Origin: Melieria omissa
Lineage: Eukaryota; Arthropoda; Insecta; Diptera; Ulidiidae
DNA: 64,000 nucleotides
NCBI GenBank assembly: GCA_963971225.1
Contig: OZ020268.1
Location: forward strand, 114,544,830 to 114,608,829
Direction of reading: 5' to 3'
Below, piece after piece: positions 42,700 to 63,423 of this stretch (the stretch's first letter is position 1; every line of letters begins with the position of its first letter). The notes below the pieces were generated by a model. The model did no database searches and was not told the origin of the DNA. It was given only the letters and a program-made list of their open reading frames with translations. A program made the position numbers and the translations under genes.

Positions 42700-45606
42700 C
42701 CAAAACTTCTTTTATAGATACAGGAATTCAACAAAATTTAATTTTTACCATCAGAACTTTACAAGCAACAAGAATTATATGCCAAAAATTTGTTTCTTCA
42801 CGGAAATTAAATTATGTAACGATGGGTTAATATTCTGTTTTTATTAAAAATTTTTAATAGTAGTCTTGAAAAACATGTAAAACTACTGAAACGCCACGTT
42901 GCCGATTAGTGATTTTTACTCACGCACGAGGGTGACTCCATTTATGTTTCTCGTTTTTTTTATTTTTAGCTATGGTTGCACGATATATCATCATCAGCAA
43001 CAGCAGCAGTTGGGGAAGCAGCAACAACTCTAACAACAAAGTCAACGTCAACAATTTAACAATAGCCAGCTCGTTGTCTGTTGGCTTTTGTCTGTTGCTG
43101 AACAAATTGTGGCTCATTGTTGTTTGCGTCGTTTGTATTTCGTTTGAACGCTGTTCTCAACGATGGCTGGTGGTGTTGTTCCCATCGCTTTGTTGTTGCG
43201 CATTGCCGAAATACACTAGTATAACGAACAGCAGCACCAACAACAACAATAACAACAACCAGAGCTACGTTGAATGAAATAAGCGCGAATTGTTTTATTT
43301 AACAGTTTTGCTTGTTGTTGTCTCTTTTGTTGGCTCTATCGCGTCGTTGCCGTTGAAGCTTTAAGCCTGTTTCGGCCACTAACTGTGCTTGCGTTCTTTG
43401 CTGCTAATGCGGATTTTGTTGGTGCTTTGCACTTTTTGCTGACATTTTTTGTTGTTTATATTTAAACAACAAATTTGAGTCATTGCACGATCAAGCGAGT
43501 TTCGCTGAAAGTCGCCAAACTGTTTAAATTTGTTAATTTCTGATGTTGTGGCAGTTTTCAAATTCCACTGAGAATTGCTGAACAAACAAAACGCTGTAAA
43601 ATGGCAAAATTCGTGCCAGCTTCTAGTTTGTCTTTTTGCAACAATTTCCGCTTTCGATACATTTTCGCATTCATTTTGCTTCTTATTTCGTTCATTGTCG
43701 TTGTTGTCTTTGGCATTGCAATTGTTCTCCAACTGATAACAACTATTGGCAGCTGCTTCATTGTCTCTTCACCACCTTCTATCCAACCAAATACGTGTCA
43801 CAACTTTTGCGCCAATGGTTGTTGTTGTTGCCGTACTTGGTATCTCATTTGTATGTGGCCAGTTCAACTTGTTGTGCGCCTCTCAAGGCCAACGGGTAGC
43901 GTCTACTTCTTGCCTGGTGGCAGTTCTTGTTTTGCGAACTTTTGCCATATTGGCTGATTTTTCTCAGCATTTTTTTTGCCGTCTCTCTCATTTGCCGCTA
44001 CACTGTTTGCATACTGAATTTTTACTTAGTTGTATATACTCCAATTCTTTTGCTCAGTGTTGGCGGGTACACAACAATCGGCCAATAGCGCCAACTATTT
44101 GTCCAGCCCGTAATCTGGCCGGTTGCCGTCGTTGCCCTTCACTCATTTTCTGCCTTAAATGCTTACCGCATTTGTTCGCCGTGCAACACGGCACCGCCCG
44201 TTGGTTTAATGAACTTTTGCTGCTGCTTTTCCCAAGCTTTTTCCTTTCGCCCTGCCTCGGTCGGTGGCATTAGTGCTAATTTATTTTTACACTACCCAAG
44301 CAGTTATTTTTACATTTAAGGCACAAAGTTCTTTTGAATTTGTACGCACTTTCTTTGGCCGCCGCTTTCTGCCTCATCTTCTTGTCTGTTGCTGTTGCGC
44401 GTCAGTGGGTGTGTATGCAGCACAGCGTCTACGACGAGGACGACGTGCATGTTGTGGCGTAATTTTGTGCTCAAGGCTCGTGTTGACACACCTTAGTTGT
44501 CGCTCGCCATTGCGAACTTTCCGGATGAGCCTCTTGCCGGAAAGGGATGCCAGCGCATGCCGGCTGGGAGGTTGCAGCGTCACTCTTACGCATTGCACTA
44601 CAACCCAATGGGCTCTTCGATGTGCGTGCGTGGCTGATTTTGACACATTTTTCACGAGTTTGTCATGGCGAATAAATATAAAATTTGTTATCAAAGAATT
44701 CATTGCAAAATCGTGACCCACTTACATTTCGTGACACCAAACTTAACCAAACGAAAGCAAAATGAAGTGGAAAAGACCGAATAAAAATGCAAAAACAATA
44801 TTTCTTATGGAAGCATATAATTTTGTCCAAACAAGAAAACATAAATGCCAAATGAGCAAAAATGGGAAAAGCAAATTGGCCACCAATTTCAAATGAGATG
44901 AAAGTAGATGTGTGCTCATTTGTGATTGATGATTATGCACTAACGAGGAAATATTTATGGTACAAATATACTTGTATGAAAGAATATACAATACGATACC
45001 ATGTGAGCTCTACACACAACGCTAATTTAAGATAAACGACTACTGTTGCAGCTGCTTGGACGAGGAAGAGAATATTATATACCTCACCTACTTTGCACCT
45101 GTCTTTCTTTATCCAGAAGAAAAATGACGTTTTTAGGCAACTTCTCCTTCGATAGTTTAGTAGATTTAGCTGATAAGACCTTTCGCTGTCTACTAAGCTT
45201 CGTAAGAAGCTCCAATTGGTTCAATCAGTGAGCATGTAGTATCAAAATGGGCCGTCATGGCCTAAGTGGGATCCGCCGTGGGGCAGCCACACCTACTTGC
45301 TTACCTACCTATATAAGAACTGCTTCTGCTGAAATTTTACAAGCATGAAGTGACAAAAGAATTAACTGAAATGTGAAAATTCTTATAGAAACTTTTTTAG
45401 AACATTGTTGAAATTATAATAAAAAAATACCCAAAGTTATTACAAGAATTTTTCACACTAAAAAAACTTGCACCTTGGAGTTAACGCGCTTTCTTTAGTA
45501 CTTGGACACCTCTTTTCTTGATAGAATTAGCCTGTTTTTGGCGACAATCTGCGGAACTGGGTTATGTTCGAAACCGTGTCTTTTGTTTTCTTTAATTTTG
45601 ATTTCA
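42700..45606. other. Unique CAA/TTG-rich sequence; no gene supported
   Basis: About 2.9 kb with CAACAACAA and TTGTTG runs at 42990-43330. Open frames at 43380-44720 overlap on both strands because the composition lacks stop codons. None has domain features, conserved-looking runs or matching splice signals. It may be intronic or regulatory DNA of the downstream gene. Confidence 0.35.
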
Positions 45607-46814
45607 TACGAGGGTTGCCTTTTATATTTTTTCAAAAGGATGAAAATGCATTTTGTTAGTATCAAAAATAGTTTTATTGCTTTTCAAAGTATTCTCCTTG
45701 AAGATTTATACACTTTCGATTGAACTCAAACCGATTGTCGAAGCACTTTTTCCACTCCGATTGAGACACCTACAAAACATGGTTTTTGAATGATTCAGCA
45801 GTATTATCTGGCGATGAAAATCGTTGACCACGCAATTTTGTTTTTATGTGCGGGAATAAAAAGAAGTCATTGGGTCCTAGGTCAGAGCTGTATGGCGGAT
45901 GACCCATTAAATCTATGCTTTGGTCAATCAGATAGGCGGTTGTTTGAGCCGATGTGTGAGAGCACACAGTGTCTTGGTGAAGAATGATTCGGCGTCGGCG
46001 ATTGTTTTTCCGTATTTAATTGAACATTTCTGTCCAACAAATTACTGTGTACTACTCAGAATTGACCGTTCTACGTTGCTCTAACGGCACAGTAGCCGCA
46101 TGACCAGGTTTTCCGAAGAAACAGACGGCCATATGCTTCGATGTGCTGCGTGCCCGAACAACTTTTGTTAGATTTGGCTCGCCTTGGAAGACCCACACGG
46201 TCGATTGCTTTTTTTGTTTCGGGCTCATACGCATATATCCATGGATCGTCAGCGATTGACAAATTATGCGGGATCCAACGAGAACAAATCCTTCTGACAG
46301 CTAACTGTTAATGCGATATCGAATGCACGGCCGTGGAACTAATGCCGAAGAATGCCTCTATCTCACGGTATGTCACATGATGATCTTTCATTATCAGTTC
46401 ACGCACAGCATCGATGGTTTCTGGCACAATGACCGATTTCGGACGACCTTCACGAAACTCGTCCTGGAGCGAACGGCGACCACGCTTGAATTCGTTGAAG
46501 CAGTTATAAATTGTCTTGAGGGTTGGTGATTCATCACCAAATGCGGAATGAAGGCGATCGAAGCACTGTTGTTGAGATAATTCATTTCGGAAATCGTAAA
46601 ACATTATTGCTCGAAAATGTTCACGAGGTAAATCCATTTTTTTACCGATATGAATTTTTCAAGTCAGTGCAAAAAACACAAGTAGCGCTTGAACATCAAA
46701 ATATTCTGAGCACATTTATGGTAAAAAATGACAAACTTTTCAATGGCAATCTCAGATTTTTCGAAAACTTACTAGACCAACCCAATTGAAAAAATATAAA
46801 AGGCAGCCTACGTA
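45607..46814 (-). mobile_element. Mariner transposon, copy D
   Basis: Inverted ends TACGAGGGTTGCCTTTTATA (45607) and TACGTAGGCTGCCTTTTATA (complement, ending 46814) share a further TTTTTTCAA. The element is 1.2 kb. The transposase is on the minus strand and broken. Confidence 0.85.
45727..46637 (-). pseudogene. Mariner transposase pseudogene (copy D)
   Basis: The ATG at 46637 begins MDLPREHFRAIMFYDFRNEL with HTH FDRLHSAFGDESPTLKTIYN and CFNEFKRGRRSLQDE. A second HTH is VTYREIEAFFGISSTAVHSI. After a stop it resumes with DDPWIYAYEPETKK (the first Asp region, GDESW in relatives, here partly lost), WVFQGEPNLTKVVRARSTSK, PLEQRRTVNSE, HTSAQTTAYLIDQ and MGHPPYSSDLGPNDFFLFPH (third Asp). About 50 residues between the second HTH and DDPWIY appear deleted, and there are several frameshifts. 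Confidence 0.85.
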
Positions 46815-46941
46815 CCGGTAGAATACCGTTAGATGAGGTTAGGTTACAGAAGAGGTCTGTGTGTACATGCACTTTTACTCGGAGACCCTGTTGGGTTCAT
46901 TGTGATTCCCTCCGTTTTAGGAACCAGTACCCTTTCCTTAA

Positions 46942-47671
46942 CTGATTCGATCCCAAAGTTGCCCGCGAGCAACTTCACCTATTTGTCATCTTATAGCAAA
47001 AGCTACGATTGTTTTATGGGTTTAATTTAAGTAGGCACCAACAAATTAATATTTTTAGAAGTGAATTCAAAGCAAATTACAAAAAATTTACTGTTATCCC
47101 CAAAATAATTTCCAATAATTTGCAGCGATATCAGGGAAAGTTTGTGTTCTGATTGAAGTCTTCGAATTGGGCACGTTTGTTCAAAACCATTAATAATGGT
47201 TAAATAAAATCAAAAAGTGATAATTTTGTACTCTTCCAGAAATATTAAATAATTCTGCAATAAAAAAATATTGATACAAATTTTTATTTACCCGTTTTAA
47301 GCTAAAAAAGGCGTGGCGACTTCAAATGTCGTGTGCACATTGTGTGCGTGTCTTAGACAAATCTGTGGTCAAAAGCAATAACCGCCTAAGTCGAAAATTG
47401 CTGTTTCGAGCAATTTCGGTTTAAAGTTTTAGCGCGTAGTGTGTTCGCTATGGGAATGCGAATAGGTTTTTATTAATAACTTTTTTTATTTTTAAGTTAT
47501 AAACTCCCCGATTTTACACAAACGTAGAGCACAGTCAAGGGAACGTGGTGGCATCCATAACTCAATTTCTTCTTAAGTCGACTTAAGCGGTTATTGCTTT
47601 TGACCACAGAAATGTTTTATGATTACCAAAAAGTAATATCGAGACATGGAAAAATTCGGAGGTCGAAAGGG
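46942..47671. mobile_element. TTAA-flanked MITE family A/B/C, copy B (inverted, interrupted)
   Basis: TTAA at 46938-46941 and 47672-47675. The body is the reverse complement of copy A (28526-29045): the right part of A appears first and the left part, with AATACCAAAAAGTAATATCG-like sequence, appears after a 259-bp insertion at 47357-47615. End motif GGTCGAAAGGGTTAA is at 47661-47675. Confidence 0.75.
47357..47615. mobile_element. Fold-back MITE family F, copy 1
   Basis: Inverted ends of about 38 bp: ACAAATCTGTGGTCAAAAGC then AATAACCGCCTAAGTCGA at left, and the complement TTAAGCGGTTATTGCTTTTG then ACCACAGAAATGT at right. No coding capacity. A second copy is in the Tmep intron at 51266-51522. 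Confidence 0.8.
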
Positions 47672-47675
47672 TTAA

Positions 47676-50435
47676 TACTTGGTTGCCTTTAAATTCAAAA
47701 AGCATCGTTTGGCAACCATTTGGTCTTGATGAGGCAATTGTGTAGTTGTCAGTTACTAGCGTAACAGATTTTTCCACGAGTCCTTCAAAGAAGCTGTCCT
47801 CAAGATTTTAGATTTTTCATTCTTGTAGTGATGGACAATGGCTTAGCAAATTCTCGATTGATTCCACTATATCCTTGATCGCCAGTTATAACTTTTAACT
47901 TCAATAAGTTTTTGGCAACGTATAGCCAGATGCTTTCTATTTATTACATACCTATGTACATGATGAGCAATTTTATATATTTAATTTTCTTAATCTAAAT
48001 ATATTTTATTAGTTTATCAAACAAAAGTCGTTAATGGTTTGACGTTAACAACTGTAACTTTCCTAATCCGATCTGCCATAGCTTTGTGGAACAAATCGTA
48101 GAATGTAGCTGGAAGCTTCAGCTTTCATAAATGGGGTAAATTTCCCTGCTATCCTTAAGGGTACAGGAGTATTATCGTATAACCTAACAACTTAAAAATC
48201 TAAAATGTTTGAGAGAGACAAAAAGAAAAGGAGGATCAACACGCAATTGACACAAAAACAGAAATACAGTATTTTTTCCCAGAAGAAACGACACACAATA
48301 TTTTTAAAGAAGATAGTAATTCCGAAAACCTTGTGGTAATGCAGCTACCCATTTATACCCTCATGGGTCCTTTTCCATTTCCTCCTGGACATTTCCCAAG
48401 AATTTCTTCTTATACTTCGGTGCGTACGAAAGTAAACTTGCAGGAGGCACTTTAAACTACACTCATAACTGGGTTTAAAGACAGGGAGAAAGATACTTTG
48501 AGCTTGTACGAGTAGATACGATGGAACACATCACTCTTTATGGTGTGGCAAAGTAGACGACGTCACTGCTACTAGTTACTACTACTACTAGTCCTATTAC
48601 AGCAAAAGAAACATTTAAACCCACAAGAATTGTTCAGTTTTATATGATAGGGACCTGACTTGTCAGATGCCCAAATCACAAAATACAAATACAAAAATCA
48701 TACATTGCAAATACTTAATCATACATTGCAAATAACTTATTGTATAAGCTACAAATATCAATCGTTGAGATAAGTTATATTTGTTCGTAATTCGTAATAA
48801 TCAACTGCCGTTGGCCCATTCAATGTTCCAATAAAAACCCCATAAATATCTACAATTCGTGCCTTTTTTTCACACATTATCGTTATTAATTAATTATCGA
48901 CAAAACGGCCCATCCCAAACATTTATGAATATCATTGCTGTTTGCTGATGTTTTACACACATTCCACTTATTGTAATTGAATTTCCATTTGTTGGTTCAC
49001 GTGCTGTGCACTTGATCGACTTTTCTTCACGCTCAACTACTCACATGTAGCGAAGTAAAACTGCGTTGTTTGTGGCACTTTAGAGGCGACTATTGATTTT
49101 CGCCGTGGCTGGCAAGTGGAGTGCAATTTAAGTGGTTTGAAATTTTTGCAAAAATCCATAAAACAAAAACAATTGCGTAATTGCGGGCGCTGTTGTGTGC
49201 TGACCCTGACAAACGCTATCAATTTGCCAGTACTGCATGTCCTGCTGGCTACCGGTTGGTGCAGCTTGGCGTGGCGCATGGCCCATTTTCACACGATTTT
49301 TCATTTTTGCTCGCTTTAGTTTTTCGTTTTTTATTTGCATAGAGGAGTGTGTGATACTCTTATTTTTATTGCGATGATCTAATAGTTTGTTGTTATTTTC
49401 ACTTTTGCTTCATGTGCAGTTGCACACATTTTTGCTCACTTTTCAGCGGAGCCGTCAGCGCTGACCCATTCACTCGACATCGGCCGTAAGGCTAAGCAGA
49501 AGGTGTGAGCCGGTGCTGTTGTTGTTGCTGGCGGCACAAGGAAGTCACATTCTTGTTGACATTTTGAATGTCAGAGGTGAAATTGAAATTGAATTTGTGA
49601 CGGTCGGTTGTGTGGGAGTGTTGCGAAGCACTGTCAGCAATTTGTGTCGCTTCGTCTCGAAATGTTTTGGCTTATCAGCGCAATAAAAATTTACGAAATG
49701 TGCAATTAGGCTCATGTTTCCAGCGATAAGCGTCGAGTTTAGCCATTTGGCAGTGCAAATATTTAAACATTTTTTGTGCAAAAAGGTTTTAGTCATTGTT
49801 TCAGTTGTTTTTGCGGAGTTGGCCCTTTACTGAACATTGATTTTTTCCATACTTTTTCACAAAACAACCCAAAACAAAACCATAACAAAAACCGCTTACT
49901 TCAAAGCCACCTGTTCTCAACTGATTGTTGTTGGTTTTGTTGTATTTGGCATGCGTGTAATCAGCAGTTTCGTGTCACTCGCTCGGCGTATAGTAAAAAA
50001 AATAACCCAAAACGCCATTAGCTCTCACAACGTGAGGCGGCAGTGGGCGAGTTGGAACAACACGAACGCTCACACTTGTGCCATTATTATTATTATAAAT
50101 AAAAGGCACAAATTAAGAGCAGCAGCAAACCAAAACAACCACAAACAGCAACGAACTTTGTTCGCATTTGGCATTTGCCGTTCGTCATTATCACCTTTGG
50201 GTACGCTTCTGCAACGCCATTCGTCACAGTTTGCTGCCGTTCAGGTTAATAATTTTCGGCTATTGATTTGTTGCGACAGTAGAGTTTATATATGAAATTG
50301 TCTCCACTCTCGGTCTGCTCGTTCAGTTTCCTTTAACAGGCAATGAAGCAGTAAACCCACTGATGTTTGCTCACTTTTTAACATTTCTTTTTAATTCTCT
50401 TCCATCTTTTCTTTCTATTTGCATGTGTCGCACAG
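47676..50435. other. Upstream/intronic DNA before the Tmep start; no gene seen
   Basis: 48000-49000 is AT-rich and unremarkable. 49050-50330 is GC-richer unique sequence with CAA/TTG runs. A TATATATGAA at 50287-50295 followed by a TCAGTTT initiator near 50324 could be a promoter close to the gene, an alternative to the distant exon at 30661. The acceptor TGTCGCACAG just before the ATG argues that at least some transcripts are spliced in from upstream. Confidence 0.35.
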
Positions 50436-50436
50436 T

Positions 50437-58248
<7,812 letters not shown>

Positions 58249-60500
58249 AGCGTCCTCCTCAGCCCCGACTAGTTGGGGGCGTGTGTGTGTATGTCGGTGT
58301 TGTTTGCCGCAATTTGGACACGTGTTGGGCTTTTTACAAAAATTAACATTTTACATTGGGCATTTTTACAAAAACAAAAACAAATTGAGTGTGGCAGAAA
58401 ATCTGACTGGCATATTGCTATTCATACTTATGATGGTGTGTGTATTTCACTGTAGACTATTGATATGCAATTTCTTTATTTATTTGGCTGCTTAGGATTT
58501 CAAAGTTTTTAGTGCAAGTACAAATTAAGCAGAAAATCAAAGCCTATCAAATTATAGTCGATCAAAAGTAATGCTAACCGTTGCTAATAGGGATTTCATA
58601 GTTTCCAAGCGCTTTTTTGTTTTGATTCTGTGACAATTCTCGTTGTTATATTCAGTGAGAATGTTTGCTGTTAAAGCTCCACTGCGTTAGCATACTTTTA
58701 GGCCGATGGCTAACACAATACAAGTAATTGGAAGCCAGCACCGGTGCAGCAATAGTTTGCTTAACCGTAGATCGAGCTTTGTATCAAAAATGATACAATT
58801 GGGTTTTTTGTTTTATTATTACTTTTTTCAGGATATAATTAATTGAACCATTCCTGTGACTTTGTTTGTGTTGGGATTATGCTTGTTTAAAGCCATCTTT
58901 CACACTTTTCTAAGAAAAGAAAATTGAGAAAATCTTGAGAAAATTGAAAAGTTTATAATTTTCTCCTTTGTAAACATAGAACAGCATTCCTTAAATTTTT
59001 TAAAGCTCGATCTACAGTTAAATCAAAATTAATTTTTTCCCATAGCCATTAAGGAATATTGAACAAAACGACAAATCGATGCAGTTGTCGCCATGTTTGC
59101 ACTTCAAGCCTTATTGCCGCGCTCAGAATATTATAGTCAATCGATTTGTCTGTGCTTGGCATAACGTTTTTTTATTCTTTAAAATTATATAGCAAATCGA
59201 AACAAACCAAAAATTGCCGCGTTACGTTTTTTTTTCAAATTAAATAGAAAACCGAAATAAACCAATAATCGCCACGTTACGCAAAACACATATTTAATGC
59301 TAAATGCTAAATCGCGCAACAAAAGCAAATGCAGAACTGAACTGCCGTCGATATTTATTTGTAAACGAAGAAACAAAGAACACAAAAAATTAAACAAAAA
59401 TTAAAAAAATTATGAAAAAAACACGGAACGCTTCTCTACAGCAAAACCAACAAATGTCCAAAAAGTGTTTTTTATTGTATGTACAATTTTTACACGATAA
59501 TACAAAAAAGAAGAAGAGAAATAGAACAACGTGTATGTATTTTAAAACTAACATTTCCAATAAATATGCTTTGCATAGAATTATATAATCTACAATAATA
59601 AAAGATATAAGAAAAAAATAACATTTATTTCCAGCAAAAAACAGAAACAGAAAAACTTAGAAATACGAAAGCAGAAATGAATGAGAGAACAAAGTATTGC
59701 AAAAATTACACATAAGCTAGAAAAGGGTTAAGAAGTTATGGTTCTAGGCAGCGTTGCTTTTGTGACACACGAATCCAAATCCAAAATCCGGTTTAATTTC
59801 GAACGTGTCGCTGAGGCAGCGCCGCTTGATGGGCGAGGAAATGGGAAATGTGCCGTGCAGCTGGCGCCGTTCGAAGAAGTCTTTGCCGAGAGCTGCGTTT
59901 CTTCTTCGATATTAGCTGCAGCTGAGAGTTGTCGTTAAAAATATTAGAAAAGTAATGCAACTCAAACAGTTTTCTTGTAAACAAATTTGTAAAAATCTAA
60001 AATGAATTCATATATAATGGCAAACAATAAATATAATAGAATTGTTAGCACATTTAATTGCGGAACTGAAAGCGTACACAACAACCAAATTTGAACTCGC
60101 TTACACATAACCTAACAAATTTTTATCCAATTACATGGGGTGTGTGATTTTGGTACGGGAGGCTGAGTTGGCAACGGGTGCAATGTGCATGTGTCACTGT
60201 TGACTTTTTTATTTAAGTAAATCAACTAAGAATAATGCAAGAAACAGAAATAGAAGAGATAATTGAATAATAAGATATGTGAATAAGTGAATATTTTACT
60301 TAATGTATATGAAAACACATAACAGAAAATTATTTGACAAAGCATATAAAGGATAATAATAAAGTCAAATTATTAATTTCGTAAAACAAAATTTCAAAAC
60401 AAAAGAAAAAAAAAACAAATTAAAAGAAAATTTCATTTTGCTAAAAACATGTGTAAATTTATAATTTCATAAACATATTTTTGTTTTCATATAAAAATAA
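58249..60500 (+). other. Probable long 3' UTR of Tmep isoform 8b
   Basis: A-rich sequence with many AATAAA signals (for example near 59560, 59600 and 60025). No ORF with recognisable features. Which poly(A) site is used cannot be told from sequence. Confidence 0.4.
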
Positions 60501-62600
60501 TTACAAAAGCAACAAATATAAATGAAATGTGAAAAGTATAATGCAACAAAGAAAATGCATAAAGAAGTGTGTAAAACATTGAGATGTGTTGCATGCAACA
60601 CGTTGCAATGTGTATGTAAAGAAATATGTAACGTACCATAAATAAATACGGTTATGAGATACATACGAAATGAAATTAAAACACAAATTGAATTTTATTT
60701 AGCAATACAACTTTGCAGACTTGGAAAACTCATTTCCAGCTGAGACTAGAACAAGACAGGTGTATGGAGGTTCTGTGCGGGAACGAAGAAAACTGCGGAG
60801 CAGAAAATTTTTTACTGGGACATTGTGTCTCACAGTAGGATACGACACTTGGGCCAGCAATCATGGACGTCAAACACCTAAAGCCACAAGAACTTCTAAG
60901 TTTCATTAGAGTTGTGGGCCCAATAGTTCAAAAACCTTCAGAATGCGCTACACTACAGTTCCATTTAAAATCTGTAAAAATCGTTGATGGAGCGGATAAC
61001 TGAAAAACGTTGTTTATTTTCGTATATGAATAGTAAACATTGAACAATGCAAACGGCAGAGGCCAGAAGGAGATGGAAAGGATGAGATTTGAGGTAGGAT
61101 CGACAGATCATTAAACCAAGCACTCATTTAACCATAATCTTTGTTTTTGGGAAGGATACTGAAGAGCTGAGCAATACAATTGTGTTGAAAGGAAATTGTC
61201 TAGTTTAAAAAACTACTTCTTACTACTTCGAGATTTTACAGTGTGCTATAGCTGAAAGTATGTATTAATAGAAACCATGGACTTCAGCTGCACAAACTTG
61301 CACGTTTTTAAGAAATTCAACATTTTCAGTGACGTATACCGTCAAAAATATGGACCTTTTTGCAGCATGGTTGGCAGGAAAAAATAGCGACCATTGCTGC
61401 GTTTCGCCTAAACTATTAATTTTTGTTTGTAATAATATGCAAACACTACATGATTTAGAAAAATTACAAAAAAAAAGGTAGATTCGATGGAAAGCTTCGG
61501 TAATACTGGGTGGCTTGCCATCGAATTAAGGCAATTTTCGAAAAGAAGCAAAACTTGTTACTGCCTGCAGAACCAATTATATCAGCGAATAGGAAAATTA
61601 ATAGTAAACATGAAAACTGAAACTCTGATATACTGTAATATAAAAAAATTTAATTTAAAATGCTGTCAAAAATAGATGTAGAGGGTTTAATTTCCAATAA
61701 TTCACGATCGAAAACCGATTATCCTAGCAGTAAAAATTAACAAATTGTAATTTTGAACGAAAAATATGCTCTACTGAGTTTATTTAGAGGTGTTATTATT
61801 TTTTATTTGGGTTTGAAATTACTTAGGTGCGCATTAGTATGCACAGATATTTGTATTTTTTTCAATATTTTCTTTTTTTATGACAAGCGTAATTGTAGGT
61901 CGATCGATACCATTTTTGGTATATATTTTTATATTCATGATATGAGTTGCTGTACCAAATTTCATCAATATATCAAACCTTGACGGCCACCTTAACGATG
62001 TGGCTTCCATACATAATGACATGACTGTATGTAGCTCCAAAATAAACTCTGATTCAATTTGATATCTCACACCATTGCTGTTTTATTAAAATTGATTTTC
62101 TTATCGTTATTATCTGGTCATCCTTTACTACCCACAGCATCAGCTGAGATCAGTTGGAATCAGATAAGCAGATTGTGAGTAAGATTGTGAGTATTTTGTG
62201 TTTTAAATGCAACTAGAAATAAAGAAAATCTTTGCAATATTATAGATAAACCTTCTGCAGTTGTGGCCATGGAAGTGTAGTTGCTGAATGCTATCATAAG
62301 TTGGCAGATTGTGGGACTTTTTCAATGTCATTAAAAGCTCTTCCAAGGCGACTAATTGACGCTTATGTCTATTTAAATTCGGCTATTTGGGCGGTTTATT
62401 TCTGTTTATACATTCGAGTATGTAACACTGAGAGTATTTATATCCTATGACAAGCATTTCTACGTCACAATGGCGCTAACGATAATTCTGTCGCAATTCT
62501 CATACAATGCGGGCAATTGAAAGGCATCAGAAACATGCACAACAGGCGGATACTCGATTGTCAATTATTGGTCATATGTTGTATGTGTGTAATATAATGA
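60501..62600. other. Intergenic; no gene seen
   Basis: AT-rich DNA. Open frames at 60721-60909, 61487-61675 and 61753-61983 lack recognisable motifs or coding composition. Confidence 0.4.
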
Positions 62601-62607
62601 ATACCCA

Positions 62608-62960
62608 CGCGCATACATGCACACACACACACACTCGTACAAATGTGGGTATTATTAAACTGTCATATCGCGTTGGTATAGCCGACCATAAACAATTTGC
62701 AATTGTATTGACGATTACGACATGCACATAAATAAATGTATATATGTACATACAAACATGTATGCAATCCTATATAGATATTTATATGTGTACATATATA
62801 TGTATATATGTATGCTTACATTGGCAGTGATGTATATGCGCACATTTGTTGTACAAGTATGTATGTATATATCAAGTACACATTTGTACATACAAGAACA
62901 TTCATGCCATATGTAGGTAAGCATATATGTACATAAATATGTAGTATGTATGTATGTATA
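62608..62960. repeat. CA and TATG/ATGT microsatellites
   Basis: A CACACACACACAC tract near 62620 is followed by about 250 bp of interspersed ATGTATGTA, TATATGTACATA and ACATATATGTA words. The open frames across it encode Tyr/Ile/Cys/Thr/His-rich nonsense. Confidence 0.8.
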
Positions 62961-63315
62961 AATGTTGGTGTACACGCAATCATGTTGGTCCAATAATATT
63001 CGGATATATGTATGGGAGAGTCTCGCACTCATCCTCCCATATCCTTTCGTCGCCCACCGCTGCTTGTTTACCCGCCAAGCGGAAGTCAAGCGACAACGCA
63101 CATTTCCAGTAATTATTTTTCAATACATCAGAATGCCAGCGCGCCAACCACTGAACGAACGCACACATTCTGTCGGTCCGTGCGTTTGTATGTGTGGCTG
63201 TTTGTCTTTCGGTTTGTGCTGCTCGCTCAACCAGTGTATTGGTGGTTACGGTTTGTGCCTTAAACCAAAACAGTAGCAACAACAACAACAACAATAACAA
63301 CATAGGTATGTATGA

Positions 63316-63423
63316 ATGTCATCGCTGCGTCGAGCTGTTGGCAGCTTTGGTGACAATGTTGGCGACTGGCGGCGTTGGAAAGGGAACAGCAGCAGCAGCA
63401 ACAACAGCAGCAGCGATGAATCG
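63316..63423 (+). CDS. Possible first coding exon of an unidentified gene
   Basis: The ATG at 63316 reads MSSLRRAVGSFGDNVGDWRR, WKGN, then a Ser/Asn run and DES, followed by a donor GTGAGC at 63424 in phase 0. Upstream sequence (63040-63300) is GC-richer and unique, resembling promoter/5' UTR DNA. A second possible donor, TAG|GTATGTATG, lies at 63304/63305, before the ATG, which would make this region intronic instead. No homologue recognised. The gene would continue beyond the right edge. Confidence 0.3.

Noticed and set aside
43380..44720. Several overlapping ORFs of 100-175 codons on both strands
   Set aside because: They are open in four or more frames at once because CAA/TTG-rich DNA lacks stops. 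None has a domain, signal or splice pattern that stands out.
62507..63300. ORFs rich in Tyr, His, Thr and Cys on both strands
   Set aside because: They are translations of CA and TATG microsatellites.
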